A program made the translations under genes and the position numbers. From positions 1 to 33,577 of the forward strand of contig QHOW01000007.1 of NCBI GenBank assembly GCA_003219435.1: a stretch of 33,577 nt of DNA. Direction: 5' to 3'. The DNA is from Verrucomicrobiota bacterium (GTDB taxonomy: Bacteria > Verrucomicrobiota > Verrucomicrobiia > Chthoniobacterales > UBA10450). Below are positions 8,089-16,672 of the stretch, in pieces (position 1 is the first letter of the stretch; every line of letters starts with the position of its first letter). The notes under the pieces are model-generated. The model ran no database searches. It was not told the origin of the DNA and saw only the letters and a program-made list of their open reading frames with translations.

Positions 8089-8856
8089 TCAATGTTGCAA
8101 AGACTTCGAGTCGGGAATCCGCTGGTCCTGCGGGATCCCGAGTTTATCTTCGAGAACTTTTAGCCGGCTAATCAAAGTCGGCAGCCGTTCCTTTTCACCT
8201 TTGTCATAGAGCTGGCGAAGGCGCTCATATGCTTCACGCTCCCGGCCTTCGCAGTAGGAAAGCTCGTAGGCGGAGAAACGCCTGTCATAGGTCCGCGCTC
8301 CAGGCAGGGCCGCTGCCTTGCCGAAGAATTCCGAAGCGCGCTCGTGATCTTTGTATTTCTCTTTGTAAAGCCGGGCAAGTGCTTCGTAGAGCTCGGGACG
8401 ATCGGGATTATTTTTTATTCCGCGCTCAAGAAAATCTTTGCCGAGCGCAAAATATTCGCGTTGCGCTTTGACCCGCAAGGCGAGACGCGGTTGCGTTCGG
8501 TCGTTCATTGCGGCGACGCTGGCGTTCCAGGCCATGTGCCATGCGGCCATGTCCCAAAACAGGAGCGCGCGCGGCTGCAGCGTCGTGACGTGCTGGAATA
8601 ATAACAGCACACGGCCCCACTCTGTCCGCTCCCACGCCACATGCGCTTGAATGAAAAGGCCATCGGCAACAATCGATCGAAATCCGCTCAACGCGGCAAT
8701 GAATCCCAGTTGCCCGATTTTCTCTCGGAGATCGAGATTAAATTCGACCCCTCGGAAATGCTCTTGTCGATGGACCGCGGCTAGGTCTCGCTCCATTGGC
8801 AATTTAAGCGCTCCGAGTGCGAGCAGAATTACCAGCACGAGCAGGCCGCGTATCAT
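8089..8856 (-). CDS. TPR-like protein with N-terminal membrane anchor
   Basis: 255 residues. The first 20 or so form a hydrophobic anchor or signal (GLLVLVILLALGALKLP). The rest is helical, with tetratricopeptide-like segments around FLERGIKNNPDRPELYEALA and the EREAYERLRQLYDKGEKER block. Its start overlaps the stop of the ABC permease gene by 4 bp (ATGA), so it is probably translated together with the transporter and may be an accessory part of it. No specific family is recognised. Likely faces the periplasm. Confidence 0.75.
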   Translation of the reverse strand: MIRGLLVLVILLALGALKLPMERDLAAVHRQEHFRGVEFNLDLREKIGQLGFIAALSGFRSIVADGLFIQAHVAWERTEWGRVLLLFQHVTTLQPRALLFWDMAAWHMAWNASVAAMNDRTQPRLALRVKAQREYFALGKDFLERGIKNNPDRPELYEALARLYKEKYKDHERASEFFGKAAALPGARTYDRRFSAYELSYCEGREREAYERLRQLYDKGEKERLPTLISRLKVLEDKLGIPQDQRIPDSKSLQH

Positions 8857-9818
8857 AATTCCTTCCCATAAAAGACGAACGCCGCCAGCAATGTGTAGAT
8901 CGTCGTGTAGAAAACTCCCAGCACAGCAGTCTTGAAAAAGAGGCCGAGTGAAATGGCTGTGCCGGCGACGATGTCATCTACCAAGTTGAACGCTTGCAGG
9001 TCGGGAAATATCAGCGCTACAACTGCGAGAAAAACGCGCGAGATCCACCCGCTGCTGTGTTCCTGTAACCAGTATTCCCGAGCGATCGCCTGTAAGTGGC
9101 CGATAAAGTAAATGAAAGCCATTACCACAATGGTGAAAATATTTGTGGTGGCGAAGGTCGATACAAAAAGCGTGAGCGCCGCGAGCAAACATGCTTTCAG
9201 ATAAATAATGACGATGCCGGGTAATATGTCGCTGTTGAATGCCGAAGCGCGGACTGCGCGCAAAGCTTCATCTATTTGTTCGCGCGGCGCCGCGGCCATT
9301 TGGCGCATGGTCACGTGCACGAGCGTTTGCTCGCGCGCGTAGAGCACAAGGAAAAACACGGCACCCATCACCAAAGTGCCGATCGCCAGCAGCAAAAGCA
9401 CCCCGGCAATTTTCCCAAGCAGATATTCCAATCGCGGGACCGGTTTTGCGAGAATCGTGTAAATCGTGCGATCCTCGATGTCCTGCGGAATGAGTCGCGC
9501 GGTGGCGACAATTGCCAGCAACGACGTAAAGATCGACATCGCGCCGAGCGAAACGTCTTTGAGGATTTGAAACTCCTGCTGAAAAGTTAGCTGCGCCATA
9601 AACATCGAGCTGCCGATCAAAAGCAGGGCGAAAACCAGCAGGAAGTAAAAAACTTTCAGGCGCGTGAGCTCGGTCAATGTGTTGACCGTGATGGCGCCAA
9701 TGCGGCCGACAGAGAAAGCGCGATAAGGCTTTGCCAACGTTGAAGCGTTGCCTCCTTCGCCAGGGCTCCGGCGGCCAGGGAAACGTTGAAGCGTTAAATC
9801 GTTTCTGTCGTTCGTCAT
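8853..9818 (-). CDS. ABC-2 type transporter permease
   Basis: 321 residues with about six hydrophobic segments (for example FYFLLVFALLLIGSSMFM and ALTLFVSTFATTNIFTIVV) and the DIEDRTIYTILAKPVPRLEYLLGK segment, typical of ABC-2/GldF-like permeases. The start ATG at 9818 overlaps the ATPase stop by 4 bp, so the two are coupled. The first 35 residues come from a repeat-rich stretch (GTT units at 9739, 9747, 9785, 9793, 9801 around a GC-rich hairpin) and look unlike family N-termini; the native protein may begin near VGRIGAITVN. It would form the membrane channel with the neighbouring ATPase; substrate unknown. Confidence 0.88.
   Translation of the reverse strand: MTNDRNDLTLQRFPGRRSPGEGGNASTLAKPYRAFSVGRIGAITVNTLTELTRLKVFYFLLVFALLLIGSSMFMAQLTFQQEFQILKDVSLGAMSIFTSLLAIVATARLIPQDIEDRTIYTILAKPVPRLEYLLGKIAGVLLLLAIGTLVMGAVFFLVLYAREQTLVHVTMRQMAAAPREQIDEALRAVRASAFNSDILPGIVIIYLKACLLAALTLFVSTFATTNIFTIVVMAFIYFIGHLQAIAREYWLQEHSSGWISRVFLAVVALIFPDLQAFNLVDDIVAGTAISLGLFFKTAVLGVFYTTIYTLLAAFVFYGKEL
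9739..9803. repeat. GTT 8-mer units flanking a GC-rich insert at the 5' end of the ABC permease gene
   Basis: GTT units at 9739 and 9747, then after a GC-rich insert at 9785, 9793 and 9801, all on an 8-base step. The unit AACGTTGAAGCGTT occurs twice. The stretch is translated into the unusual permease N-terminus. Confidence 0.6.
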
Positions 9819-10705
9819 TTCTGCTTAGTTATTCTTTCGTCATTCGACATTCGGGCTTCGTCATTTTTGGCTGTCGCTTCGAGAAACAATCTTTCAAGGG
9901 TGGTCGTGGATTTTCGACGCTCGATCAGTTTCGCGTTTGAGCGGTTGATGAGTGACTCGATCTCATCGACGAGCGGAGGGGAAGCGTCAGCGATGACAAG
10001 CTCCGTTTGATTTTCAATCGCAATCAATTCCTGCAACCGTCCTTCGCGCACCAGCACACCATCGGCAAGAATGCCGACGCGATCGCAGATTTCCTGCGCT
10101 TGCGCCAGCAAATGAGAGGAAAGCAGCACGGTGATTCCACGTCGCCGCAGATCCAGAATCAGGTCGCGAATCTCGCGGGAGCCCGCCGGGTCGACGCCGG
10201 CAGTGGGCTCATCCAGCACGACGAGTTTCGGATCGTGAATCAATGCTTGCGCCAGGCCGATGCGTTGTAACATGCCTTTCGAATACGTGCCGAGCCGCCG
10301 CTTCCGCGCCTTCGTCAATCCAACGAGAGTCAGTAACTCATTGATTCGATTTTTTAATGGGGCGCCTCCGAGGCCGCAAAGGCGCCCGAAAAAACGCAGA
10401 GTTTCTTCGCCGGTGAGATATTTGTAAAAGTAAGGATTCTCCGGCAGAAAACCGACCGCTTCCCTGCTTTCGACCAAACGGCTGTCACGACCGAAAATCT
10501 CCGTGCGGCCGCGGGTTGGTGAAACCAGCCCCAGGATAATTTTGAGAGTCGTGCTCTTCCCAGAGCCGTTCGGCCCGAGCAGTCCGTAAACTTCTCCCGG
10601 TTCAACGCGCAGATCGAGGTCGCGCACGGCAACAACGGACTGTCGATGGAATGGGACCGGGAAAAGTTTCGTCAGTCCCCGGACAGCAACTGCCGGATCA
10701 GTCAT
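9815..10705 (-). CDS. ABC transporter ATP-binding protein
   Basis: 296 residues. Walker A GPNGSGKST is near residue 45, the signature YSKGMLQRIGLAQAL follows, then Walker B LVVLDEPTAGVDP and the switch histidine in LLSSHLL. A C-terminal region after the nucleotide-binding domain is typical of ABC-2 exporters of the NatA/CcmA-like group. It powers the adjacent permease at the inner membrane. It overlaps acylphosphatase by 8 bp upstream and the permease by 4 bp downstream. The last residues (NDERITKQK) look repeat-derived and are poorly conserved in type. Confidence 0.94.
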   Translation of the reverse strand: MTDPAVAVRGLTKLFPVPFHRQSVVAVRDLDLRVEPGEVYGLLGPNGSGKSTTLKIILGLVSPTRGRTEIFGRDSRLVESREAVGFLPENPYFYKYLTGEETLRFFGRLCGLGGAPLKNRINELLTLVGLTKARKRRLGTYSKGMLQRIGLAQALIHDPKLVVLDEPTAGVDPAGSREIRDLILDLRRRGITVLLSSHLLAQAQEICDRVGILADGVLVREGRLQELIAIENQTELVIADASPPLVDEIESLINRSNAKLIERRKSTTTLERLFLEATAKNDEARMSNDERITKQK

Positions 10706-10973
10706 AGCGAATCTTAAAACCGCGGGCAGTAACCGGCTTTTCCAGTTTGTTTTCGACTTGTTTGCGAATCAGCGCGCGGAGTTCGCTCTGAGCGATAGCG
10801 TCCAGGAACGCGCGCACTTCATTCTCTTCTCCGTTGATCTCAAGTTCCACGCGGCCATCTGGCAGGTTGGTGACCCATCCGGTGACATCGAAGCCTTTTG
10901 CGATGTGTTGCACAGACCAGCGAAACCCGACGCCCTGAACGTTGCCCTCGTAAAATACCTGAAGCGAAACCAT
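10698..10973 (-). CDS. acyP: Acylphosphatase
   Basis: 91 residues, the usual size. The acylphosphatase pattern YEGNVQGVGFRWSVQHIA carries the phosphate-binding loop and catalytic Arg; TGWVTNLPDGRVELEINGEE supplies the catalytic Asn. It hydrolyses acyl phosphates such as 1,3-bisphosphoglycerate in the cytoplasm. Start ATG at 10973. It overlaps the ABC ATPase gene by 8 bp and is first in this minus-strand operon. Confidence 0.95.
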   Translation of the reverse strand: MVSLQVFYEGNVQGVGFRWSVQHIAKGFDVTGWVTNLPDGRVELEINGEENEVRAFLDAIAQSELRALIRKQVENKLEKPVTARGFKIRYD

Positions 10974-11029
10974 GGTCGCTAATTCCGCGATGCTTGCTGG
11001 CTCCTAGATGGCAGCGCTAGGCCGCGTGA

Positions 11030-11078
11030 AAATCCAGCATCCAGCTTGTCCGCTATGGCGGGAATCCAGAATCCAGCA
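11030..11078. repeat. ATCCAGC heptamer array upstream of acyP
   Basis: The heptamer ATCCAGC or close variants occurs in two tandem pairs (about 11033-11046 and 11064-11078) separated by a short GC-rich spacer. It lies in the 110-bp gap between acyP and the secreted-protein gene. Confidence 0.5.
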
Positions 11079-11083
11079 GCGTT

Positions 11084-11518
11084 TCATTTATACGAGTATA
11101 CCAGACAGAAGCTGCCCTCCCGACCTTCAATCAAATCGACCGAGACAAAATACTGGCCGCTGTTCGCCGGTGAAAATCCGGCCGCCGCCTTTTCCCCGGC
11201 ATTATGGGTGTCGGTGGAGACTTGCTTGCCTGTCTCATTATAAACGCTGACCGCGATTTTTGCCGAAGGCTCAGCCGCGCCGGCGGAAAACCAATATTGG
11301 TTTCCGGCATAAAGATTCACCGCGACCAATGCGTGGTCGTGTGGCTTAACGGTCCCGCACCAATGGCCGTCCCGGGTTTTGAATCCATCGTTTGCAAATG
11401 CTCCGGCAAGATCGAGCGCGGTCTTACGCGCCTCGACCTCGGCATCTGTCTCGGCGCGCACAGAAAAGCCGGCGACCAACACCACGATCGACAGAAAAAT
11501 CGGCGGGAGGCGTTTCAT
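11084..11518 (-). CDS. Secreted protein of unknown function, PPC-like beta domain
   Basis: 144 residues with a clear signal peptide (hydrophobic core IFLSIVVLVAGFSV, cleavage near VRA). The mature part has a pattern like bacterial pre-peptidase C-terminal domains: NQYWFSAGAAEP, IAVSVYNETGKQV, and GQYFVSVDLIEGR near the end. Two cysteines (WCGT and FCLV) could form a disulfide in the periplasm. Its start overlaps the stop of the upstream secreted-protein gene by 4 bp (ATGA), so the two are co-translated and may act together. The PPC comparison is by eye only. Confidence 0.65.
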   Translation of the reverse strand: MKRLPPIFLSIVVLVAGFSVRAETDAEVEARKTALDLAGAFANDGFKTRDGHWCGTVKPHDHALVAVNLYAGNQYWFSAGAAEPSAKIAVSVYNETGKQVSTDTHNAGEKAAAGFSPANSGQYFVSVDLIEGREGSFCLVYSYK

Positions 11519-12327
11519 TTCGCGATGGTCTTGTTCTCTATCTTCTCCATCACTTTCCCAACCGCTTCATTCACCTTCCGCACTTGATCAACGCTGGGCG
11601 CCTTATCCGCCGGGAAAGAAACCAGTTTCTCAATGCCGCCAAGCTGTTCGCTCACATCTTTAACCAGCGGCTCGCTGCGAAGCTCGGGCGAGATTTCATT
11701 CACCTTCGATTGCATTAATCTGACGAGCGCCGGCTGGCGCAGTACTTTCGCGCTTCGTTCGTCATAGTTTTGCATGATCGCTCCGCTGACTACCTGCGTG
11801 CCGCGAATCCAGCCACCGACACTGACGAGAATCACCAGGTCCTGGTCGGCGTGGGATTGCATCGAGGATTTCACTTCGTTTTGCGTTGCTTCCAGCTCCT
11901 CGTTTAACGTGTCCCATTCGTTGTGCTCGGCGAACTCGTTGATGCTATTGCCGCGGCTGAGCAGGCTCTCACTTACTCCAAGGGCTTTTGCCAGCCTGAT
12001 GATGTCTGACCCGATATTCTTGACCTGCTGGCCGTCCTTCGCTTCGACGGCAATAAACCCATCGGCGATCAAGCCGCCGAGGTTGAGCGCGATTTGCGCG
12101 CGATTCCGATAGGTCATCGGCATCGGGCCGCGATATTGGCTCGACCAGTTTGTCTTGCCCGGCTTCTCCAGTGCCGCGAAAAGTTCCGCCGGCGTCGGGA
12201 TGCTAATCGAATCGCTCCTGACGGCTTTTGCCAATTGATCGGCGGGCAACTGCCCCGTCTCTGCGCCAAAGGCTGTGAAAATGCTCCCGATCAGCCCGAT
12301 TACGCTCAGTCTTGTCAAACGAATCAT
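11515..12327 (-). CDS. Secreted protein of unknown function
   Basis: 270 residues from the ATG at 12327; an upstream alternative at 12381 would precede the signal peptide with an arginine-rich stretch and is rejected. A signal peptide is visible (LSVIGLIGSIFTAFGA). The mature chain is largely helical with no cysteine cluster or known catalytic motif; blocks such as IALNLGGLIADGFIAVEAKD and LVILVSVGGWIRG look like a conserved fold core. I do not recognise the family. It shares an ATGA overlap with the next secreted protein, implying a functional pair in the periplasm. Confidence 0.7.
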   Translation of the reverse strand: MIRLTRLSVIGLIGSIFTAFGAETGQLPADQLAKAVRSDSISIPTPAELFAALEKPGKTNWSSQYRGPMPMTYRNRAQIALNLGGLIADGFIAVEAKDGQQVKNIGSDIIRLAKALGVSESLLSRGNSINEFAEHNEWDTLNEELEATQNEVKSSMQSHADQDLVILVSVGGWIRGTQVVSGAIMQNYDERSAKVLRQPALVRLMQSKVNEISPELRSEPLVKDVSEQLGGIEKLVSFPADKAPSVDQVRKVNEAVGKVMEKIENKTIAK

Positions 12328-12404
12328 CGAACAGATTATCCGGTGCCTCCGCGAAATTGCCAATGCGAATCTGGACCTCAAGAAAGAACCTCAGGTTAAG
12401 TTAG

Positions 12405-13778
<1,374 letters not shown>

Positions 13779-14144
13779 GTGGATCAGACCTACGCCGATT
13801 TTCGCGCGCGTCGCGAAGCCACCGTCTGGCAGCGACTTAACCGAATTCTTCGCGTTCTGCTTGTCCTCGCGATCTGGCTCGTGATTGTGAGCTTGTTTGT
13901 TCCACCGTACAAAAAATTGATGCAGAGCCGCGCCGAAATCGACGAGCTGCAGCGACAGGTAGATGGGCAACAAAGTTTACTCTCGCGTCAGATTCGCGAG
14001 GTCAACCTGCTCAAGACCGACGTGACTTATTTAGAAACCATCGCGCGGGATCGTCTTGATCTGATGAAAGAAGGTGAAACGATTTTCCGCCTTGAGCCGG
14101 CGCAAGGTGCAAAACCGAAGCCGAGCGATTCCGCGCGTAGATAG
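13779..14144 (+). CDS. Septum formation initiator (DivIC/FtsB-like)
   Basis: 121 residues. A short cytoplasmic basic N-terminus precedes one membrane segment (ILRVLLVLAIWLVIVSLFV, about 24-42), then a coiled coil (AEIDELQRQVDGQQSLLSRQ) and the family-type ETIARDRLDLMKEGETIFR. This matches the bitopic DivIC/FtsB proteins of the divisome, which act at the septum with FtsL and FtsQ. The GTG start at 13779 directly follows the enolase TAA; an eno-ftsB pairing is common in bacteria. A REP-like pair occupies the gap downstream. Confidence 0.88.
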   Translation: MDQTYADFRARREATVWQRLNRILRVLLVLAIWLVIVSLFVPPYKKLMQSRAEIDELQRQVDGQQSLLSRQIREVNLLKTDVTYLETIARDRLDLMKEGETIFRLEPAQGAKPKPSDSARR

Positions 14145-14145
14145 G

Positions 14146-14300
14146 GTAGCGGACGCGTCTCGCGTGCTGGTTTCGGCGTTGCGCCGAAACAATCTTTCCT
14201 TTCGTTTCCGCAGCCAGGGAAGACGAGCGATGGAAAAGAAAGTTCGCGATCGCGAGGACGCGCTCGCTCCGGCGGCTGCTGGACGAGACCCGTACGCTAC
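14146..14300. repeat. Inverted pair of GTAG-headed palindromes (REPIN-like) between divIC-like gene and prfB
   Basis: The left end is GTAGCGGACGCGTCTCGCG (14146-14164). The right end read on the minus strand is GTAGCGTACGGGTCTCG (14300 back to 14284), an imperfect inverted copy. Each begins with GTAG. Inside, 14170-14190 forms a perfect 9-bp hairpin (GTTTCGGCG / CGCCGAAAC). About 155 bp in all, filling most of the 236-bp gap before prfB; the remaining 80 bp shows nothing else. Confidence 0.65.
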
Positions 14301-14380
14301 TCGATCTACGCGTTTCGTCGCAAGCTCGCTCGTGCCCGCTACGTCTTTGCGATTTGCCGTGACTTAAATTATCTTTCTGC

Positions 14381-15515
14381 ATGCCAGCGGAAATCTCCAT
14401 TCTCGATGCCGAAGATTTGAAATCGCGCGTTCGCGAATTGCGGAGGTTTCTTTGACGTTGAAAAGCTCCAGAAAAATCTAGCCACAATTGAAAGGCGCAT
14501 GGCTGCGCCCGATTTCTGGTCGGATCGCGAGCGTGCGCAGACCGATGTCGAAGAAGTTTCCCGATTACGTGCGCTGGTGAATCCGTTTCAAGCGTTGGAA
14601 CGCGAGATCGATGATTTTAGCGCATTGCAGCAGCTGGCTGCGGAAGAAACCGATGCAACTGCGCGCGCAAAGGTAGAGCAAGAAGTCGCAACCGAACATG
14701 AACGCTTGCTTCACAAGCTGGAGGAATTCGAGCTGCGCCAATTTCTTTCCGGCGAAAACGATCGCGCGAATGCATTTCTCACCATCCACTCCGGCGCAGG
14801 CGGCACTGAGTCGTGCGACTGGGCCGACATGTTGCTGCGGATGTATCAACGCTGGATCGAGCGAAGTGGTTTCAAATCGCAGACCGTGGACATTCAACAG
14901 GGTGAAGAAGTCGGAATCAAATCGGTCACCTTGCTTGTGAGCGGCGAATATGCCTATGGGCATCTGCAGACCGAACGCGGCGTGCACCGGCTGGTACGCA
15001 TCTCGCCATTCGATGCAAACAAGCGGCGCCACACTTCGTTCGCCAGTGTGGATGTCGTCCCTGAAATCGCCGACACCGCTCCGATTGAAATCAATCCGGT
15101 CGATCTGGAGATCGACACATTCCGCAGCGGCGGAAAGGGCGGACAAAACGTGAACAAGGTCGAAACGGCTGTGCGCATTCTGCACAAGCCCAGCGGGATT
15201 GTGGTAGCCTGCCAGGCGGAGCGCAGCCAGGGACGCAATCGCGAACTGGCTATGAAAATGTTAAAGGCGAAGCTTTACCAAATCGAACAGGACAAGAAGC
15301 GGGCGGAGAGAGAACGCCAATATGGCGAGAAGGGCGAGATCGCGTGGGGAAATCAAATTCGCTCATATGTGTTTCAGCCGTACCAGATGGTGAAGGACCA
15401 CCGCACTGGAGCGGAAACAAGCAACGTTCAAGATGTGATGGATGGCAATATCGACATGTTCATCCAGGCAAAGTTGCGGGGAGAAGAAGCGAGGAAAAGT
15501 GAGAACGCTGAGTAG
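14381..15515 (+). CDS. prfB: Peptide chain release factor 2, made by programmed +1 frameshifting
   Basis: Decoded as 14381-14452 joined to 14454-15515, giving 377 residues. The zero frame from the ATG at 14381 ends at an in-frame TGA (14453-14455) after 24 codons; a +1 shift at CTT-T continues into the long frame. The class I release factor signature is complete: the SPF tripeptide at 208-210, which reads UGA/UAA, and GGQ at 253-255, which triggers peptide release, close to the known spacing of RF2. It acts in the ribosomal A site. The ribosome shifts when RF2 is scarce, so the protein controls its own level. A GTAG-headed hairpin overlaps the stop codon. Confidence 0.97.
14441..14456 (+). 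promoter_or_regulatory. prfB programmed +1 frameshift site
   Basis: The sequence CGGAGGTTTCTTTGAC contains a Shine-Dalgarno-like GGAGG, a three-base spacer, the slippery CTT codon and the stop TGA followed by C. This is the arrangement and spacing known for the Escherichia coli prfB site (AGGGGG TAT CTT TGA C). The downstream +1 frame reads straight into RF2. Confidence 0.97.
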
Positions 15516-15538
15516 GCGCGTTGTCCGTAAATGCGCCT
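15512..15538 (+). repeat. GTAG-headed hairpin between prfB and the RAYT gene
   Basis: GTAG at 15512-15515 overlaps the prfB stop codon; stems AGGCGC (15514-15519) and GCGCCT (15533-15538) pair perfectly. It sits 12 bp from the 3' end of the REP-associated transposase gene, where an REP would be expected, and may also serve as a transcription end. Confidence 0.6.
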
Positions 15539-15550
15539 TTGGCGCCGGCT

Positions 15551-16039
15551 TTATTCTCTGGAGTTGCTCGGTCGATCTTGTCTAAAGGGATCGATGATCC
15601 GTGGCCAGTCTTTCGCCTGCGCGCACAACCCAGCAGCTACGGGATTTTCTCGGATGTAATTCATTTTGGCTGAGAGTTGTTCGCCGCGCTCATCCTCCCG
15701 CAGACGGCGATCGAAATATCCTTCCTGCCACATCACTCCGTTCTTATATGCGTGAAAACGTTTCCAGTCGCCAATGACGCCGCTCATCGATTCATCGCGA
15801 GGGAACGACAAAAGCGCGTGCAAATGATCCGGCATCAAAACGAACAGGTTGATGTGCCATCGGCGTTTAGAGTCATAAAACTGCGCTGACTTAAGGAGTA
15901 CCTGCGCCAACGATGCATCAACTAGCTGGCGTTGTTCCATTTTCCGATCAGGAGAGATACGGATGTGAAACGGCGCGCCTGGTTGAATCCAGTGAGGTAC
16001 TGTGTGATGCAACCGCTGCGGAAATCCGTGGTAAATCAC
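15551..16039 (-). CDS. REP-associated tyrosine transposase (RAYT, Y1/IS200-like)
   Basis: 162 residues. It has the Y1-transposase pattern of the RAYT group: INLFVLMPDHLHALLSF with the metal-binding H-x-H, WQEGYFDRRLR, and YIRENPVAAGL, the conserved C-terminal block near which the catalytic Tyr lies (MNYIRENP). Characterised RAYTs cut single-stranded DNA at REP hairpins that carry a GTAG/GGAG head, and they are single-copy, domesticated genes. Several GTAG-headed hairpins in this window are candidate targets. It lies 9 bp from the end of the SprT-like gene on the same strand. Confidence 0.9.
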   Translation of the reverse strand: MIYHGFPQRLHHTVPHWIQPGAPFHIRISPDRKMEQRQLVDASLAQVLLKSAQFYDSKRRWHINLFVLMPDHLHALLSFPRDESMSGVIGDWKRFHAYKNGVMWQEGYFDRRLREDERGEQLSAKMNYIRENPVAAGLCAQAKDWPRIIDPFRQDRPSNSRE

Positions 16040-16048
16040 GGCATTAAA

Positions 16049-16672
16049 TTAGCATCGCGCCCGGAGGTCGCGATCCACCAGCACCAACCGAAAGTGCGCG
16101 TCGAATTTTCCGCGATTATGTGCACGGCAACAGGCCAGACATGCAACTGCACGTTTAATCCGACGCACGCGAGGAAAATTGCGCTGGCAATTTGGACACC
16201 TGTAAAGATAGCGGCGAGCACGTTCGCTGACTGGGAACGGGAGATTATGACAGCGCCTCTCATCGCTAATCCCAAGATCGCGGCAAGCCTGCCGCCACTC
16301 AATACCATGGGGCAGAATCCGGCGCCGGCCCGCGCGAAATTGGGCAAGGATATGGGCCAGTTCGTGGCGCAGCGTTTGATCGATTTCGGCTGGATGCTCA
16401 AACAGCCGCGGATTCAGCGAGATGAGTTTCTGGCGATAATCAGCGCGACCAGCGGCCGTTCGCAGACGTGAATTCCACTTGACGCGAAGGTCCCGCGCGC
16501 CGCGCGCCGCGCCGAGTGAACACAAAAGCGCGCAGGCTTTTGTTTCAAGATTGACATCGCGCTGCCGGAATTTTAGGGCAAGCGCTTCAGTTGGGGTTTG
16601 AGGATTCGGTGGGCGGAGCGCCTCCCATACGACTGTCTGGAACGCGAACTCGAGTTGCCTAAGCAACGGCAT
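16049..16672 (-). CDS. SprT-like zinc metalloprotein
   Basis: 207 residues with the HELAH motif (TLRHELAHILAQF) and the downstream His of GIEWRQACRDLG, as in SprT/Spartan-like domains, followed by a zinc ribbon formed by CPNCQ and CLACC. Function in bacteria is uncertain; eukaryotic relatives degrade DNA-protein crosslinks. Its start overlaps the stop of the cysteine desulfurase gene by 14 bp. The last residues (VDRDLRARC) and the stop fall in a short GGTGGATCG-type repeat shared with the element at 20471-20597, so the C-terminus may be repeat-derived. Confidence 0.82.
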   Translation of the reverse strand: MPLLRQLEFAFQTVVWEALRPPNPQTPTEALALKFRQRDVNLETKACALLCSLGAARGARDLRVKWNSRLRTAAGRADYRQKLISLNPRLFEHPAEIDQTLRHELAHILAQFRAGRRRILPHGIEWRQACRDLGISDERRCHNLPFPVSERARRYLYRCPNCQRNFPRVRRIKRAVACLACCRAHNRGKFDAHFRLVLVDRDLRARC

